Positions 1 through 7,672 of a DNA stretch of 64,000 nucleotides are shown one piece after another; the stretch's first letter is position 1, and each line of letters begins with the position of its first letter. A program made the translations under genes and the position numbers. The notes below the pieces were generated by a model. That model made no database searches and was not told the origin of the DNA. It saw only the letters and a program-made list of their open reading frames with translations. Source of the DNA: Brevifilum sp963741015 (GTDB lineage Bacteria > Chloroflexota > Anaerolineae > Anaerolineales > Anaerolineaceae); contig CAVUGP010000010.1 of the NCBI GenBank assembly GCA_963741015.1, positions 124,001-188,000 of the forward strand, in the 5' to 3' direction.

Positions 1-1
1 T

Positions 2-847
2 AAACTCAGGATCGTAAGCGCTTTGGAAGCGCAAGGCGAACGTGTTGCCGTCACCGGGGACGGGGTCAATGACGCACCTGCCCTGGTCAAGGCGGATATT
101 GGGGTGGCCATGGGTGAGACGGGCAGCGATGTTGCCCGTGAAGCCGGTGACATCATCCTGGCGGATGACAATTACGCCACCATCGCCAGTGCGGTTCGCG
201 AAGGACGGCATTTGTTCGCCAACCTGAAAAAAGGGATTCGGTATTACCTTTCAATCAAATTAGCGCTGATCCTGGTGATGCTGCTGCCGGCGTTACTGAA
301 GATCAATCTACCTTTCCAGCCGGTCCAGATCATTATGCTGGAATTATTCGTCGATCTCGCAGCTGCGGCCTCGTTCACGGCTGAACCGGCAGAATCCGGC
401 CTGATGAAGCGGCCGCCGCGCAATATCGAGAAATCCCTTCTGGATTCCGCGATGATCGGCAGCATCATGGTGAGTGCCCTGGGGTTATTTGCCGCAGTGG
501 AGGGCACCTACCTGCTTGCCCTGAACACCGGCGCCAGCCAGACCGTCGCCCAAACAATGGCATACACTGCCTGGCTGCTCGGGCATATCCTGCTCGCCTT
601 CAATATGCGCTCCGACCGGGAACCGGTGTTCAAGTTGGGATTTTTCACCAACCGGGTGATGGACCTTTGGGGTGTCGGCACATTGCTATTCGTTATTGTG
701 ATCACAATGATCCCATTCCTTGAAAACCGGCTGCACACGACCGGACTGAACCTGAACCAGTGGCTGATCGTCATCGGATTTGCCATCGCCGGGACTTTCT
801 GGCATGAGGTCTGGAAATGGATCACCTACCGGAAGGCGGAAGGATAG
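2..847 (+). CDS. Cation-transporting P-type ATPase, C-terminal part (cut by window edge)
   Basis: The reading frame is open from base 2, so the start lies upstream of the window; the TTG at 23 is internal. The visible 281 residues begin in the P domain: the hinge motif TGDGVND is at about residues 18-24. Several hydrophobic segments follow, matching the C-terminal membrane domain of a P2/P3-type cation pump. A Pro-rich segment after LILVMLLPALL fits the first of these helices. The family couples ATP hydrolysis through a phospho-aspartate to cation transport; the DKTG site is outside the window. The transported ion (Ca2+, H+ or other) cannot be decided from this part. The gene ends with TAG, followed by a strong hairpin at 898-925. 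Confidence 0.9.
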   Translation, partial: KLRIVSALEAQGERVAVTGDGVNDAPALVKADIGVAMGETGSDVAREAGDIILADDNYATIASAVREGRHLFANLKKGIRYYLSIKLALILVMLLPALLKINLPFQPVQIIMLELFVDLAAAASFTAEPAESGLMKRPPRNIEKSLLDSAMIGSIMVSALGLFAAVEGTYLLALNTGASQTVAQTMAYTAWLLGHILLAFNMRSDREPVFKLGFFTNRVMDLWGVGTLLFVIVITMIPFLENRLHTTGLNLNQWLIVIGFAIAGTFWHEVWKWITYRKAEG

Positions 848-897
848 ACATCCCATAGACGTTTTGAAATGCCGTCAATTCAATATTGAATCCAAAA

Positions 898-925
898 CCC
901 CCCGGGATGTTGACATCCCGGGGGG
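898..925 (+). terminator. Perfect 12-bp hairpin between ATPase gene and tRNA-Sec
   Basis: The arms 898-909 and 914-925 are perfectly complementary (CCCCCCGGGATG against its reverse complement) with a TTGA tetraloop. There is no T tract, so it is either a weak or Rho-assisted terminator for the ATPase gene or a processing hairpin ahead of the tRNA, which starts 20 bases later. A 14-bp perfect palindrome, ATTCAATATTGAAT, lies just upstream at 878-891. Confidence 0.6.
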
Positions 926-945
926 TGCTGGTTATGCTTAACCGT

Positions 946-1040
946 GGGAATGGTTAGGTCCCGGTGGGCCTCCCGGTCTTCAAAATCGGTCGTCGGGTCG
1001 CGTTGCGAGCCGTGGTGGGTTCGACTCCCATCCATTCCCG
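946..1040 (+). tRNA. selC: tRNA-Sec (anticodon TCA)
   Basis: This is a selenocysteine tRNA with the bacterial 8+5 fold. The 8-bp acceptor arm is GGGAATGG (946-953) paired with CCATTCCC (1032-1039). The T stem is 5 bp (GTGGG/CCCAT) around the loop TTCGACT. The anticodon loop is CTTCAAA with anticodon TCA, closed by CCGGT/ATCGG. A long extra arm lies between anticodon and T arms. The discriminator is G1040 and CCA is not encoded. It delivers Sec to in-frame UGA codons when charged by SerRS and converted by SelA with selenophosphate from SelD. A SelD fusion protein is encoded near the other end of this window. Confidence 0.95.
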
Positions 1041-1060
1041 CCTTTCATCAAGATCCGGCC

Positions 1061-1495
1061 ATGCTGATATTCCAAACCAGTAAATCTTCAGAGAGCAAAA
1101 AGGGTAAACACATAACCCAATCACCCGAATCTTTCATGTCCGCCTATATCCACGCGATGAATTCCCGCGACCTCGCAGCCGCCAGCGCGATGATCGCCGA
1201 GGACGCGGTCTTCCTGTTCAGCAATGAGACCACCCATATCGGCAAAGCGGCGATCCTTCAGGCCATCCAAAACAACTTCGAAACGATTGAAGACGACACT
1301 TTCCGGATCAGCAACCTGACCTGGCTGGTCAAGACGGACGATCTCGCTGCCTGCATCTATGATTTCAACTGGACCGGGAAGATTGATGGGAAGCCCGTCT
1401 CAGGTTCCGGCCGCGGGACCTCGCTGTTAAGACGCGAAAATGGGGGTTGGCGGATCGTGAACGAACACCTCAGCAAGGGTCAATATCGAAATTGA
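1061..1495 (+). CDS. SnoaL/NTF2-like small protein
   Basis: A protein of 144 residues with the pattern of the NTF2-like superfamily (SnoaL/DUF4440 type): an N-terminal helix with MNSRDLAAASAMIAEDAVF, a middle HIGKAAILQAI segment and a C-terminal strand GGWRIVNEHLS. Members are small cone-shaped proteins used as enzymes or ligand-binding domains, so no substrate can be assigned. The frame is open further upstream into the tRNA-Sec gene, but those codons are tRNA sequence. I chose the ATG at 1061; ATG 1136, just before the conserved domain, is the alternative. Neither has a clear ribosome binding site. It is convergent with the Nudix gene. Confidence 0.7.
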   Translation: MLIFQTSKSSESKKGKHITQSPESFMSAYIHAMNSRDLAAASAMIAEDAVFLFSNETTHIGKAAILQAIQNNFETIEDDTFRISNLTWLVKTDDLAACIYDFNWTGKIDGKPVSGSGRGTSLLRRENGGWRIVNEHLSKGQYRN

Positions 1496-1506
1496 CCGAA
1501 CCAGGA

Positions 1507-2013
1507 TTATAAAAAACCTCGATTTTTCTCTTTGGGGATATTCGGCGTTTCTTTTATCAACGTGTAATTCCCGCTCAGGGCTTTTTTCGCCAGCCAGGCG
1601 CACCAGGTGAGGGCGGCATTTCCAAGCGCATCCAATTCCTCCAACCCCAGATAGCGCGCATCGTCCGTCTCCACGCCGTCGGCTCTGGGTTCACCGCTTT
1701 CGTGCCGGCAGAGGAAGATCATCCCGATCCAGCCGGTCTGGTTCAGGTTCTGGAACCCCAGGAACCCCTCAATCGACGCGCTCACCCCGCTCTCCTCCAG
1801 TGTCTCCCGCAGGGCGGCGTCTTCCGGGGCTTCATCCGCTTCAACGAACCCCCAGGGGATGCTCCATTTCCCTGCCAGCGATTGGCCAGCCGCCTGCCGG
1901 ATGAAGAGGACTTTCTCACCCCGCAGTACCACCGCGCCCACGCAGACCACCTTACGCGGCGGGAAGTTAACATTATCGGGTCGTTTTTCAGGAGAATTTT
2001 GCTCTTCGGTCAT
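1507..2013 (-). CDS. Nudix hydrolase
   Basis: A 168-residue protein with a complete Nudix box at about residues 55-77 (G-x5-E-x7-RETLEES-G-V), which coordinates the metal for hydrolysis of nucleoside diphosphates linked to another group. The start is the ATG at 2013 because GGGGAGG lies 5 bases upstream; an in-frame upstream extension to 2085 has no such site. The N-terminal residues up to about 20 are polar and probably disordered. The substrate is not predictable. The C-terminal part WCAWLAKKAL is ordinary for the family. It diverges from the lipoprotein gene at 2106. Confidence 0.85.
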   Translation of the reverse strand: MTEEQNSPEKRPDNVNFPPRKVVCVGAVVLRGEKVLFIRQAAGQSLAGKWSIPWGFVEADEAPEDAALRETLEESGVSASIEGFLGFQNLNQTGWIGMIFLCRHESGEPRADGVETDDARYLGLEELDALGNAALTWCAWLAKKALSGNYTLIKETPNIPKEKNRGFL

Positions 2014-2105
2014 CCATACCTCCCCATGGCACATTTCATTCATAAAATCCTGTTGCGGCAATGGTACGGAACTTGCAAACATCAAAGCAGACAGGATAAA
2101 CCATT

Positions 2106-2768
2106 ATGAAACGTAAAATCTTACTCCCATTGATTGCTCTCGTTTTTGTGCTGGCCGGCTGCCAGGTCTTCCCCTATGTCGTTCCGACCGAGGAGACTGA
2201 CGTTCAGCCGACTGCGACGGTTGAGACCCTACCCACAGAAGAAGCCATCGTTACCGCCGAAATTACTGAAACCGCTGAAGTGACCGAATTGCCGCCAACC
2301 GAAACCCCGGAGACGACTCCGACTGAAGAGGTTTCAACAACGACCTATGTACTGCAGCCCGGCAGTCCGCTTTACCTGATGAATTTCGTCCATCCTGCTG
2401 CGGAATGTTCCTGGACCGGCGTCGCCGGGCAGGTGTTCGATTCCGGCGGCAACCCGCTCACCGGCCTGCTCGTGATCGCGGGCCAGGGCGACCTCACCAG
2501 CGGGAACCAATGGGCCGCGCAAACCGGTCTGGCAGCGGATTACGGTCCCGGCGGGTATGAGATCCAGGTCATGGATCATGTGGAAGACTCCACCCAGGCC
2601 TTCTGGGTGCAGATCGTCGGCCAGGCGGGACAGCCCCTTTCCGAGCGCGTCTATTTTGACACCTTCCAGGATTGCTCACGCAACCTGGTCCTGGTCAATT
2701 TTGTCGCTGCCGACGCCGATCAGAAGGTCATGCCGGAACAGACTGAGACGCTGCCGGCTTATCCCTGA
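2106..2768 (+). CDS. Thr/Glu-rich lipoprotein
   Basis: A 220-residue exported lipoprotein. It has a signal peptide (MKRKILLPLIALVFV) ending in the lipobox LAGC at Cys19, then a linker of about 65 residues rich in Thr, Glu and Pro, then a compact C-terminal domain of about 130 residues starting at YVLQPGSPLYLMN. That domain contains CSWTGVAGQVFDSGGNPLTGLLV and resembles small carbohydrate-binding or Ig-like beta folds found in this phylum, but I cannot assign a family. Two cysteines in the domain could form a disulfide. The 3' end overlaps the convergent O-antigen ligase gene by 41 bases. Confidence 0.75.
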   Translation: MKRKILLPLIALVFVLAGCQVFPYVVPTEETDVQPTATVETLPTEEAIVTAEITETAEVTELPPTETPETTPTEEVSTTTYVLQPGSPLYLMNFVHPAAECSWTGVAGQVFDSGGNPLTGLLVIAGQGDLTSGNQWAAQTGLAADYGPGGYEIQVMDHVEDSTQAFWVQIVGQAGQPLSERVYFDTFQDCSRNLVLVNFVAADADQKVMPEQTETLPAYP

Positions 2769-4284
2769 GTGCCAATTCCTTTCGGGCAAGAACCCCGCCT
2801 GCGGAGATCAGCCCCGCCATCAGCCATTGATACGGCATGGCGAACGAATCCATACTGAGGCCCTCTATCAGGTAGGCCAGCAGGAAGAGCTGCCCTGCCA
2901 ACCCCACAATCTTCATTACCTTTGAATCGCTCTTACGGATCAGCACGGTGCTGCGCCAGAGAACGATCAGCCAGACCAGGAATACGGTAAATCCGAGGAA
3001 TCCCGTTTCGGACAACAACCGGATCCACAGGTTCTTTGTGTTGGGTAAATAATTGGCCCGGTAGACCAGGTCGCGTACCTCCAGAGAGATAAATCCCTGG
3101 CTGTTCATCCGGTTAACAAAATAAAAACCGGTATTCCCCAGACCAACCCCAAAGGGGTAATCGTTGAAGATGTGCCATCCGCCGTACCAATATATCATTC
3201 GTTCCAGGAAAGACAGGTTTTCAGAAAAATGGATCAGGCTGCTCTCCGTCAGGGGGAATAAGTTTAAATCTTTGAAAGCGCTGCCGTCAAGGATCCTTTG
3301 ATAACGAAAGTCCCAGCGGCTGGCAAAGACAATATATCCCGTCAACGCCGCGCCTGCTGCCACAACCATGGTCGCCACCATCAGGAACGCCAGAATGAAC
3401 TTCACCCAAAACAAGTGAGCGGTCTCTTTTTTCCTTCGCTTAAGATACCAGTTGGTGATCTTTCCATGCAGACGGCTGATCAGCATGAACGCGACATATG
3501 CCAACGAAGCCATGAAGGCCAGCAGCCCGACGCGGGGAGAGCTGAACCCAAAAGCCGCCAGCCCGCCAATCAGCAGGAAATCTTCCACCTGGAAGATCCA
3601 TAGCCTGAATTTGAACAGCGATTTTCTTTGATAACTCGCTGAAATCCAAATTGGGAAGAGCACCAGGTTGAATTGACGAACAAACCAGGAAGGCTCGTAT
3701 GCCAACCCGCTGGCTCGGTTCACCAGTAAGGCGCTTTGAGATTTGACGGCCAAAGCCGACCGGATGCGGATATACCAGGCAGGCATCGAAAGGGCACTCC
3801 CATAAATCCTTAAAAGCACAACTTCCAGGAAAGTCCATCCGATCAGCAGTACACCGCCAATGTAAATGAATAACAGAACCTGATGCAGGGTTTTTTCATC
3901 CCGCGGATAGGCGGCAAAGATCAAGTAAAAGCTCAATCCAATCGCCACGGTCACAAAGGCTCGGATGCTCTGGTCAAAGAAATCCCGCCCGCGAGCATAA
4001 TACCCGTTCAGGAAGAATGCCAGGCAGGAAACGGCAACCGCCACCAGGACAAAATACAGATAAGGCACCACTTCGGCCGGAAAAGTCCCTTTCTCCAGCA
4101 GGTAGGGCACCAGCCAAATGACCAGGAGCAGCACCAATGGGATGAAAGAGAACGGTGCGACGATCGCCCCGGTCAGACGGGTGAGAATGGGAAAACTGGT
4201 CAGCGGAAGCCCGACCAGCACCAGGAACAACAGGGTCGTTCGTGTCGTTCGATAGATCACATTCTTCGAAAGTGCGGTCAACAT
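2728..4284 (-). CDS. O-antigen ligase/Wzy-type polymerase family membrane protein
   Basis: A 518-residue polytopic membrane protein with about 10-12 hydrophobic segments and a large loop between late helices (about residues 330-420, containing GGWHIFNDYPFGVGLGNTGFY). This layout is typical of the O-antigen ligase/polymerase (Wzy/WaaL) superfamily, which joins or polymerises lipid-linked glycans on the outer side of the membrane. The gene lies 2 bases downstream of a Wzz-type gene, so the two are co-transcribed and probably act in polysaccharide or exopolysaccharide assembly. Ligase and polymerase roles cannot be separated by sequence alone. Confidence 0.8.
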   Translation of the reverse strand: MLTALSKNVIYRTTRTTLLFLVLVGLPLTSFPILTRLTGAIVAPFSFIPLVLLLVIWLVPYLLEKGTFPAEVVPYLYFVLVAVAVSCLAFFLNGYYARGRDFFDQSIRAFVTVAIGLSFYLIFAAYPRDEKTLHQVLLFIYIGGVLLIGWTFLEVVLLRIYGSALSMPAWYIRIRSALAVKSQSALLVNRASGLAYEPSWFVRQFNLVLFPIWISASYQRKSLFKFRLWIFQVEDFLLIGGLAAFGFSSPRVGLLAFMASLAYVAFMLISRLHGKITNWYLKRRKKETAHLFWVKFILAFLMVATMVVAAGAALTGYIVFASRWDFRYQRILDGSAFKDLNLFPLTESSLIHFSENLSFLERMIYWYGGWHIFNDYPFGVGLGNTGFYFVNRMNSQGFISLEVRDLVYRANYLPNTKNLWIRLLSETGFLGFTVFLVWLIVLWRSTVLIRKSDSKVMKIVGLAGQLFLLAYLIEGLSMDSFAMPYQWLMAGLISAGGVLARKELALRDKPAASQSVPA

Positions 4285-4286
4285 GC

Positions 4287-4940
4287 TCAGGCCTCCTGCG
4301 GGCGGCGCATGTCAAACCGCAGCCGGCCATCCACCACAAGGATACCAACGATGATCCCGATCAGCGTTCCAGCCAGCACCAGCGTTCCCCGGTTCTGGTA
4401 TACCGGCTTTTCAGGCAGCGAGGCTTGCTGCACCAGGTCAACGATCACAAACGTCTCGGCATCGCCGTTCACCTGGGCTTGCTTCAACGAATCAAACGCC
4501 AGGTTCGCCCAATAATTAACAACCTTCTGGGCAATTTCCGGGTTTGAGGACCGGAACCGCAGATACCAATTCGTATTGGCGCGTTCAATCTGCATATCTC
4601 TTTCGAATTTGGTCAGAGTCAGGGAAGGGTCCAGGGTCAGGGCATAATTGTATGCGTTTTGCATTTGCTCCGTCATGAACCGGGCCACAACCTGAAGCGC
4701 CAGGTCTTCATCATATTGTGTGAACGAGAGCGGTTGATCGCCCTCCATAACCATATTCTCAAAGTTGATCTGGGTGAAATCGATGCTCGCACTGAAAACC
4801 GCCTCCGCCTGGTATTTTGCCGGGAGCAGATAGGAGGCGACAAGGCCGACCAGCGCGAACAGGTAGGCAATCAGAATGATCTTCCACCAGTTATGAAGGA
4901 GATTTTTTATCGTCTGCAATGGTTCCAATGCGTCACTCAT
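4287..4940 (-). CDS. Wzz-type polysaccharide co-polymerase (chain-length determinant)
   Basis: A 217-residue protein with one N-terminal transmembrane helix (WWKIILIAYLFALVGLVASYLL) followed by the Y/F-x-A-E-A-x-F start of a periplasmic domain, and a second transmembrane helix near the C terminus (GTLVLAGTLIGIIVGILVV) preceded by Pro-rich ASLPEKPVYQ. This is the Wzz topology; no tyrosine kinase domain is attached. Such proteins set polymer length for Wzy enzymes, consistent with the downstream polymerase-like gene. The start has AGGAAGG a few bases upstream on the minus strand. Confidence 0.82.
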   Translation of the reverse strand: MSDALEPLQTIKNLLHNWWKIILIAYLFALVGLVASYLLPAKYQAEAVFSASIDFTQINFENMVMEGDQPLSFTQYDEDLALQVVARFMTEQMQNAYNYALTLDPSLTLTKFERDMQIERANTNWYLRFRSSNPEIAQKVVNYWANLAFDSLKQAQVNGDAETFVIVDLVQQASLPEKPVYQNRGTLVLAGTLIGIIVGILVVDGRLRFDMRRPQEA

Positions 4941-5227
4941 TATTTTTCCTTCCTGAAAAAGAAGTTCCCGGATGGAGAATATTATATCTTATCTGTATAA
5001 TCAGACTCATTCCCGCCTTGTCAGAGCAGTACTGATTATTTGGATAAATTAAGGTATAAATAACGCTAGATGTCCGAAATTATGAAACAAACGTCATAAT
5101 AAGAATTGGCTCGGGTTGATGATTTTCTTAACCGGACATTCGGGGTATCCTTATTCTCCAAAGTCACTGAAACATTCGTCACCCGATCTAATAATAAGGC
5201 TTCCTATCAAATTGAATTGGAGCGAGA
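4941..5227. other. Divergent intergenic region between wzz-like and metalloprotease genes
   Basis: This AT-rich stretch of 287 bases separates two divergent genes and should hold both promoters. An ATTATA/TATCTTATC-rich segment near 4980-5000 and a GGTATAAATAAC segment near 5052 are possible -10 regions, but I could not pair either with a convincing -35. No gene or strong hairpin is visible. Confidence 0.35.
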
Positions 5228-7306
5228 ATGACAGAACAAAACCCTTCCCCCAGAAAAAAGATCAAGATTGTCTGGCTGATCGTGATCCTGGTTGTGCTCA
5301 TTGGCTGCCTGGTCATTGCAGCCACCGGTCTGGCCGTCCTTGTTTTTGGCGTCACGCCTTTTTGGAAGACGATCCACAATCCTGCAACTGAAACGCCCGT
5401 CACACCTGAAGCGGTCGTGACACAGGAACAACTTCCGACGGCAACCGAGCAAGCCGTCACTGAACCAACAGCCGAACCAACTGAAGCGGTTTCGCTGGCA
5501 GGCGCACAAGAGACTTTCCAAACCCTGGCTGATGAGATCGTCCCCATCAATAACCCGATTGACCTGGGTGAACGTCTGGGCGGGAAAACGGATATCCCGG
5601 TGACTGTACCGGATAACAAAGCTCCTTACGCCATTGGTGCTGTCAAGGATTTCTGGGTGACCAATGTGGATACCAACGAGAATTTTAAGATCACTGCCAC
5701 GCTGCGTTACCTGGGTGACAATCTTTACATCTGGATCCAGAATGGCGTTGATTACAATGAAGGTGACCTCAAAGACCTGGGGGATACCTTCGATAAGGAA
5801 ATCTATCCCATCGACCGTGAATTCTTCGGCAGCGAATGGAAACCCGGCATTGATGATGACCCGCATATTTATATGGTCTATGCCGGCGATCTTGGTTTCT
5901 CTCTGGCCGGGTATTTCTCCTCAGCAGATGAACTGAGCCCTGAAGCGCACGAATATTCCAACGCGCATGAAATGTTCCTGATCAACTCAGACAACGTCCA
6001 GTTATGGGAATCGTATATCTACGGTACCCTGGCTCACGAATTCCAGCACATGATCCACTGGTATACCGATAAGAACGAAGAGACATGGTTGAACGAAGGC
6101 TTCTCCATGCTGGCTGAGCTGATCAACAATTTCGATCCGGGTGGTTTCGATTACAGCTATATCGCCAACCCCGACCTGCAGTTAACCGATTGGGGTGGTT
6201 CTGTCGGCAGTAACGGTCCTCATTATGGCGCAGCATTCCTGTTCACGACCTATTTGTTGGATCGTTTCGGTGAAGATGTGACCAAAGCCATTGTTGCCAA
6301 CCCGGCCAACGGCATGGAAAGCATTGATTTGGTGATGCAGGAGTTGAATGTTACTGACCCTCAAACCGGCAAGGTGATCACAGGAAAAGATATCTTTGCC
6401 GATTGGGTCGTCGCCAACCTGCTGGGTGATGCCAGCGTGGGCGATGGACGGTATGCTTATGGCATTTATCCTTCTGCACCGACAGCAGAACCTGACCCCG
6501 TGATCACGAACTGCCCCACCCTGCCGCTGGATTACGGCGTGAGCCAGTTCGGTGTGGACTACCTTCAAGTGGATTGTGCAGGCGATTGGACACTCGATTT
6601 CACCGGTAAAATGGAGGTTTCGATCATCCCGACCGATGCCTATTCAGGAAAATACTTCTTCTGGTCCAATATGGGTGATGAGTCAGATATGTCGCTGGAA
6701 CGCAGCTTCGACCTGACCGGTGTTGAAGCACCGGTTGAAATGACCTATCAGACCTGGTATGACCTGGAAGAGGACTATGATTACGTCTTCGTCTCGGCCA
6801 CCACAGACGGCGAAAACTGGCAGATCCTAAATTCCACATCCTGCACCAGCGAAGACCCCTCAGGAAATAGTTACGGCTGCGGCCTGAACGGGAAGAGTGA
6901 TGGCTGGCAGATGGAGACCGTGGATTTAAGCGAATACGCGGGCCAGACGGTGACAGTACGTTTCGATTACGTCACCGATGCAGCCGTGAACGGAATCGGG
7001 ATGGCAATTGACGACATCCGGGTGGATGCGATCAACTACTTCACCGACCTCGAATCCGATGATGGCGGATGGAAGGCGGATGGCTTTGTGCGGATCGAAA
7101 ATTCCCTCCCGCAGACTTACCGCCTCTCTCTGGTAACCTACGGTGATGAGATCACAGTAACGCCGCTCGTTCTTGATGAAAACAATCATGTCAGCGTGAG
7201 TTTCAGCCTGGGCGGTGATGTGAATAAAGTCGTGCTGGCCATCAGCGGCACCACCGATTTCACCCGCCAGCGGGCGAAATACCACATTGAAGTGAATCCA
7301 CAGTAA
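5228..7306 (+). CDS. Membrane-anchored zinc metalloprotease, immune inhibitor A-like C-terminal domain
   Basis: A 692-residue protein. A cytoplasmic basic start is followed by one transmembrane helix (about residues 13-40), a Thr/Glu/Pro linker (about 45-80), a catalytic region with HEFQH at residues 270-274 (HExxH zinc motif) and the third-ligand-type sequence WLNEGFS about 15 residues later. The C-terminal half contains a beta-rich module ending in GIGMAIDDIRVDAI, which resembles the MAM-like module of M6 immune-inhibitor-A peptidases. It is predicted to cut extracellular protein substrates while anchored to the membrane. A GGAG lies 8 bases before the ATG, and a terminator follows at 7335. 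Confidence 0.82.
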   Translation: MTEQNPSPRKKIKIVWLIVILVVLIGCLVIAATGLAVLVFGVTPFWKTIHNPATETPVTPEAVVTQEQLPTATEQAVTEPTAEPTEAVSLAGAQETFQTLADEIVPINNPIDLGERLGGKTDIPVTVPDNKAPYAIGAVKDFWVTNVDTNENFKITATLRYLGDNLYIWIQNGVDYNEGDLKDLGDTFDKEIYPIDREFFGSEWKPGIDDDPHIYMVYAGDLGFSLAGYFSSADELSPEAHEYSNAHEMFLINSDNVQLWESYIYGTLAHEFQHMIHWYTDKNEETWLNEGFSMLAELINNFDPGGFDYSYIANPDLQLTDWGGSVGSNGPHYGAAFLFTTYLLDRFGEDVTKAIVANPANGMESIDLVMQELNVTDPQTGKVITGKDIFADWVVANLLGDASVGDGRYAYGIYPSAPTAEPDPVITNCPTLPLDYGVSQFGVDYLQVDCAGDWTLDFTGKMEVSIIPTDAYSGKYFFWSNMGDESDMSLERSFDLTGVEAPVEMTYQTWYDLEEDYDYVFVSATTDGENWQILNSTSCTSEDPSGNSYGCGLNGKSDGWQMETVDLSEYAGQTVTVRFDYVTDAAVNGIGMAIDDIRVDAINYFTDLESDDGGWKADGFVRIENSLPQTYRLSLVTYGDEITVTPLVLDENNHVSVSFSLGGDVNKVVLAISGTTDFTRQRAKYHIEVNPQ

Positions 7307-7334
7307 GCAGGTTCACACCTTATTACAACTAAAA

Positions 7335-7360
7335 AGCACTCCAGCCGGGGTGCTTTTTTT
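7335..7360 (+). terminator. Intrinsic terminator after metalloprotease gene
   Basis: An 8-bp stem (AGCACTCC/GGGGTGCT, one G-T pair) with loop AGCC is followed by seven T. It lies 28 bases after the stop codon of the protease gene. Confidence 0.85.
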
Positions 7361-7370
7361 CTTCACCATT

Positions 7371-7549
7371 TTGTCATTGCGATGAGGCCGAAGGCCGACG
7401 TGGCAATCTTCTACTTTCGAATGGCATGACATGCCTATGGCCGGTTTGTTTTCATCATTCCAACGCTTAGAAGTCGGCTGTACTGGGGTAATGTTATGTC
7501 CTTTGTATTTAGAAGATTGCTTCGCCGCAGTCGCTTCTCTCAATGACAA
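7371..7549. repeat. Interspersed inverted-repeat (MITE-like) element
   Basis: The element has terminal inverted repeats TTGTCATTG (7371-7379) and CAATGACAA (7541-7549). Sub-terminal arms also pair: CAATCTTCTA near 7404-7413 against TAGAAGATTG at 7510-7519. The left arm contains GAGGCCGAAGGCCGACGTGG and the right arm TTGCTTCGCCGCAGTCGC, the style of a short palindromic repeat family common in intergenic DNA of many bacteria. It encodes nothing credible; the minus-strand open frame across it has typical repeat-derived sequence. No second copy is seen in this window. Confidence 0.65.
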
Positions 7550-7672
7550 GTTAGGAGAGGTAAGAAAAATTTGCGATAATGGATGTTTTGTCATTAATCT
7601 TTAATCAATTGGTAAAAACATAACGCCATCATGTAAAATTATTCCGAGCCAAGAATCCAAAGGAATCTCATT

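Noticed and set aside
944..1060. The NTF2-like reading frame extends upstream through the tRNA-Sec gene.
   Set aside because: Those bases form a complete tRNA-Sec, and the codons give a sequence without protein character.
7313..7594. A minus-strand open frame of 93 codons.
   Set aside because: It lies across the inverted-repeat element and a terminator; its translation is typical repeat-derived sequence.
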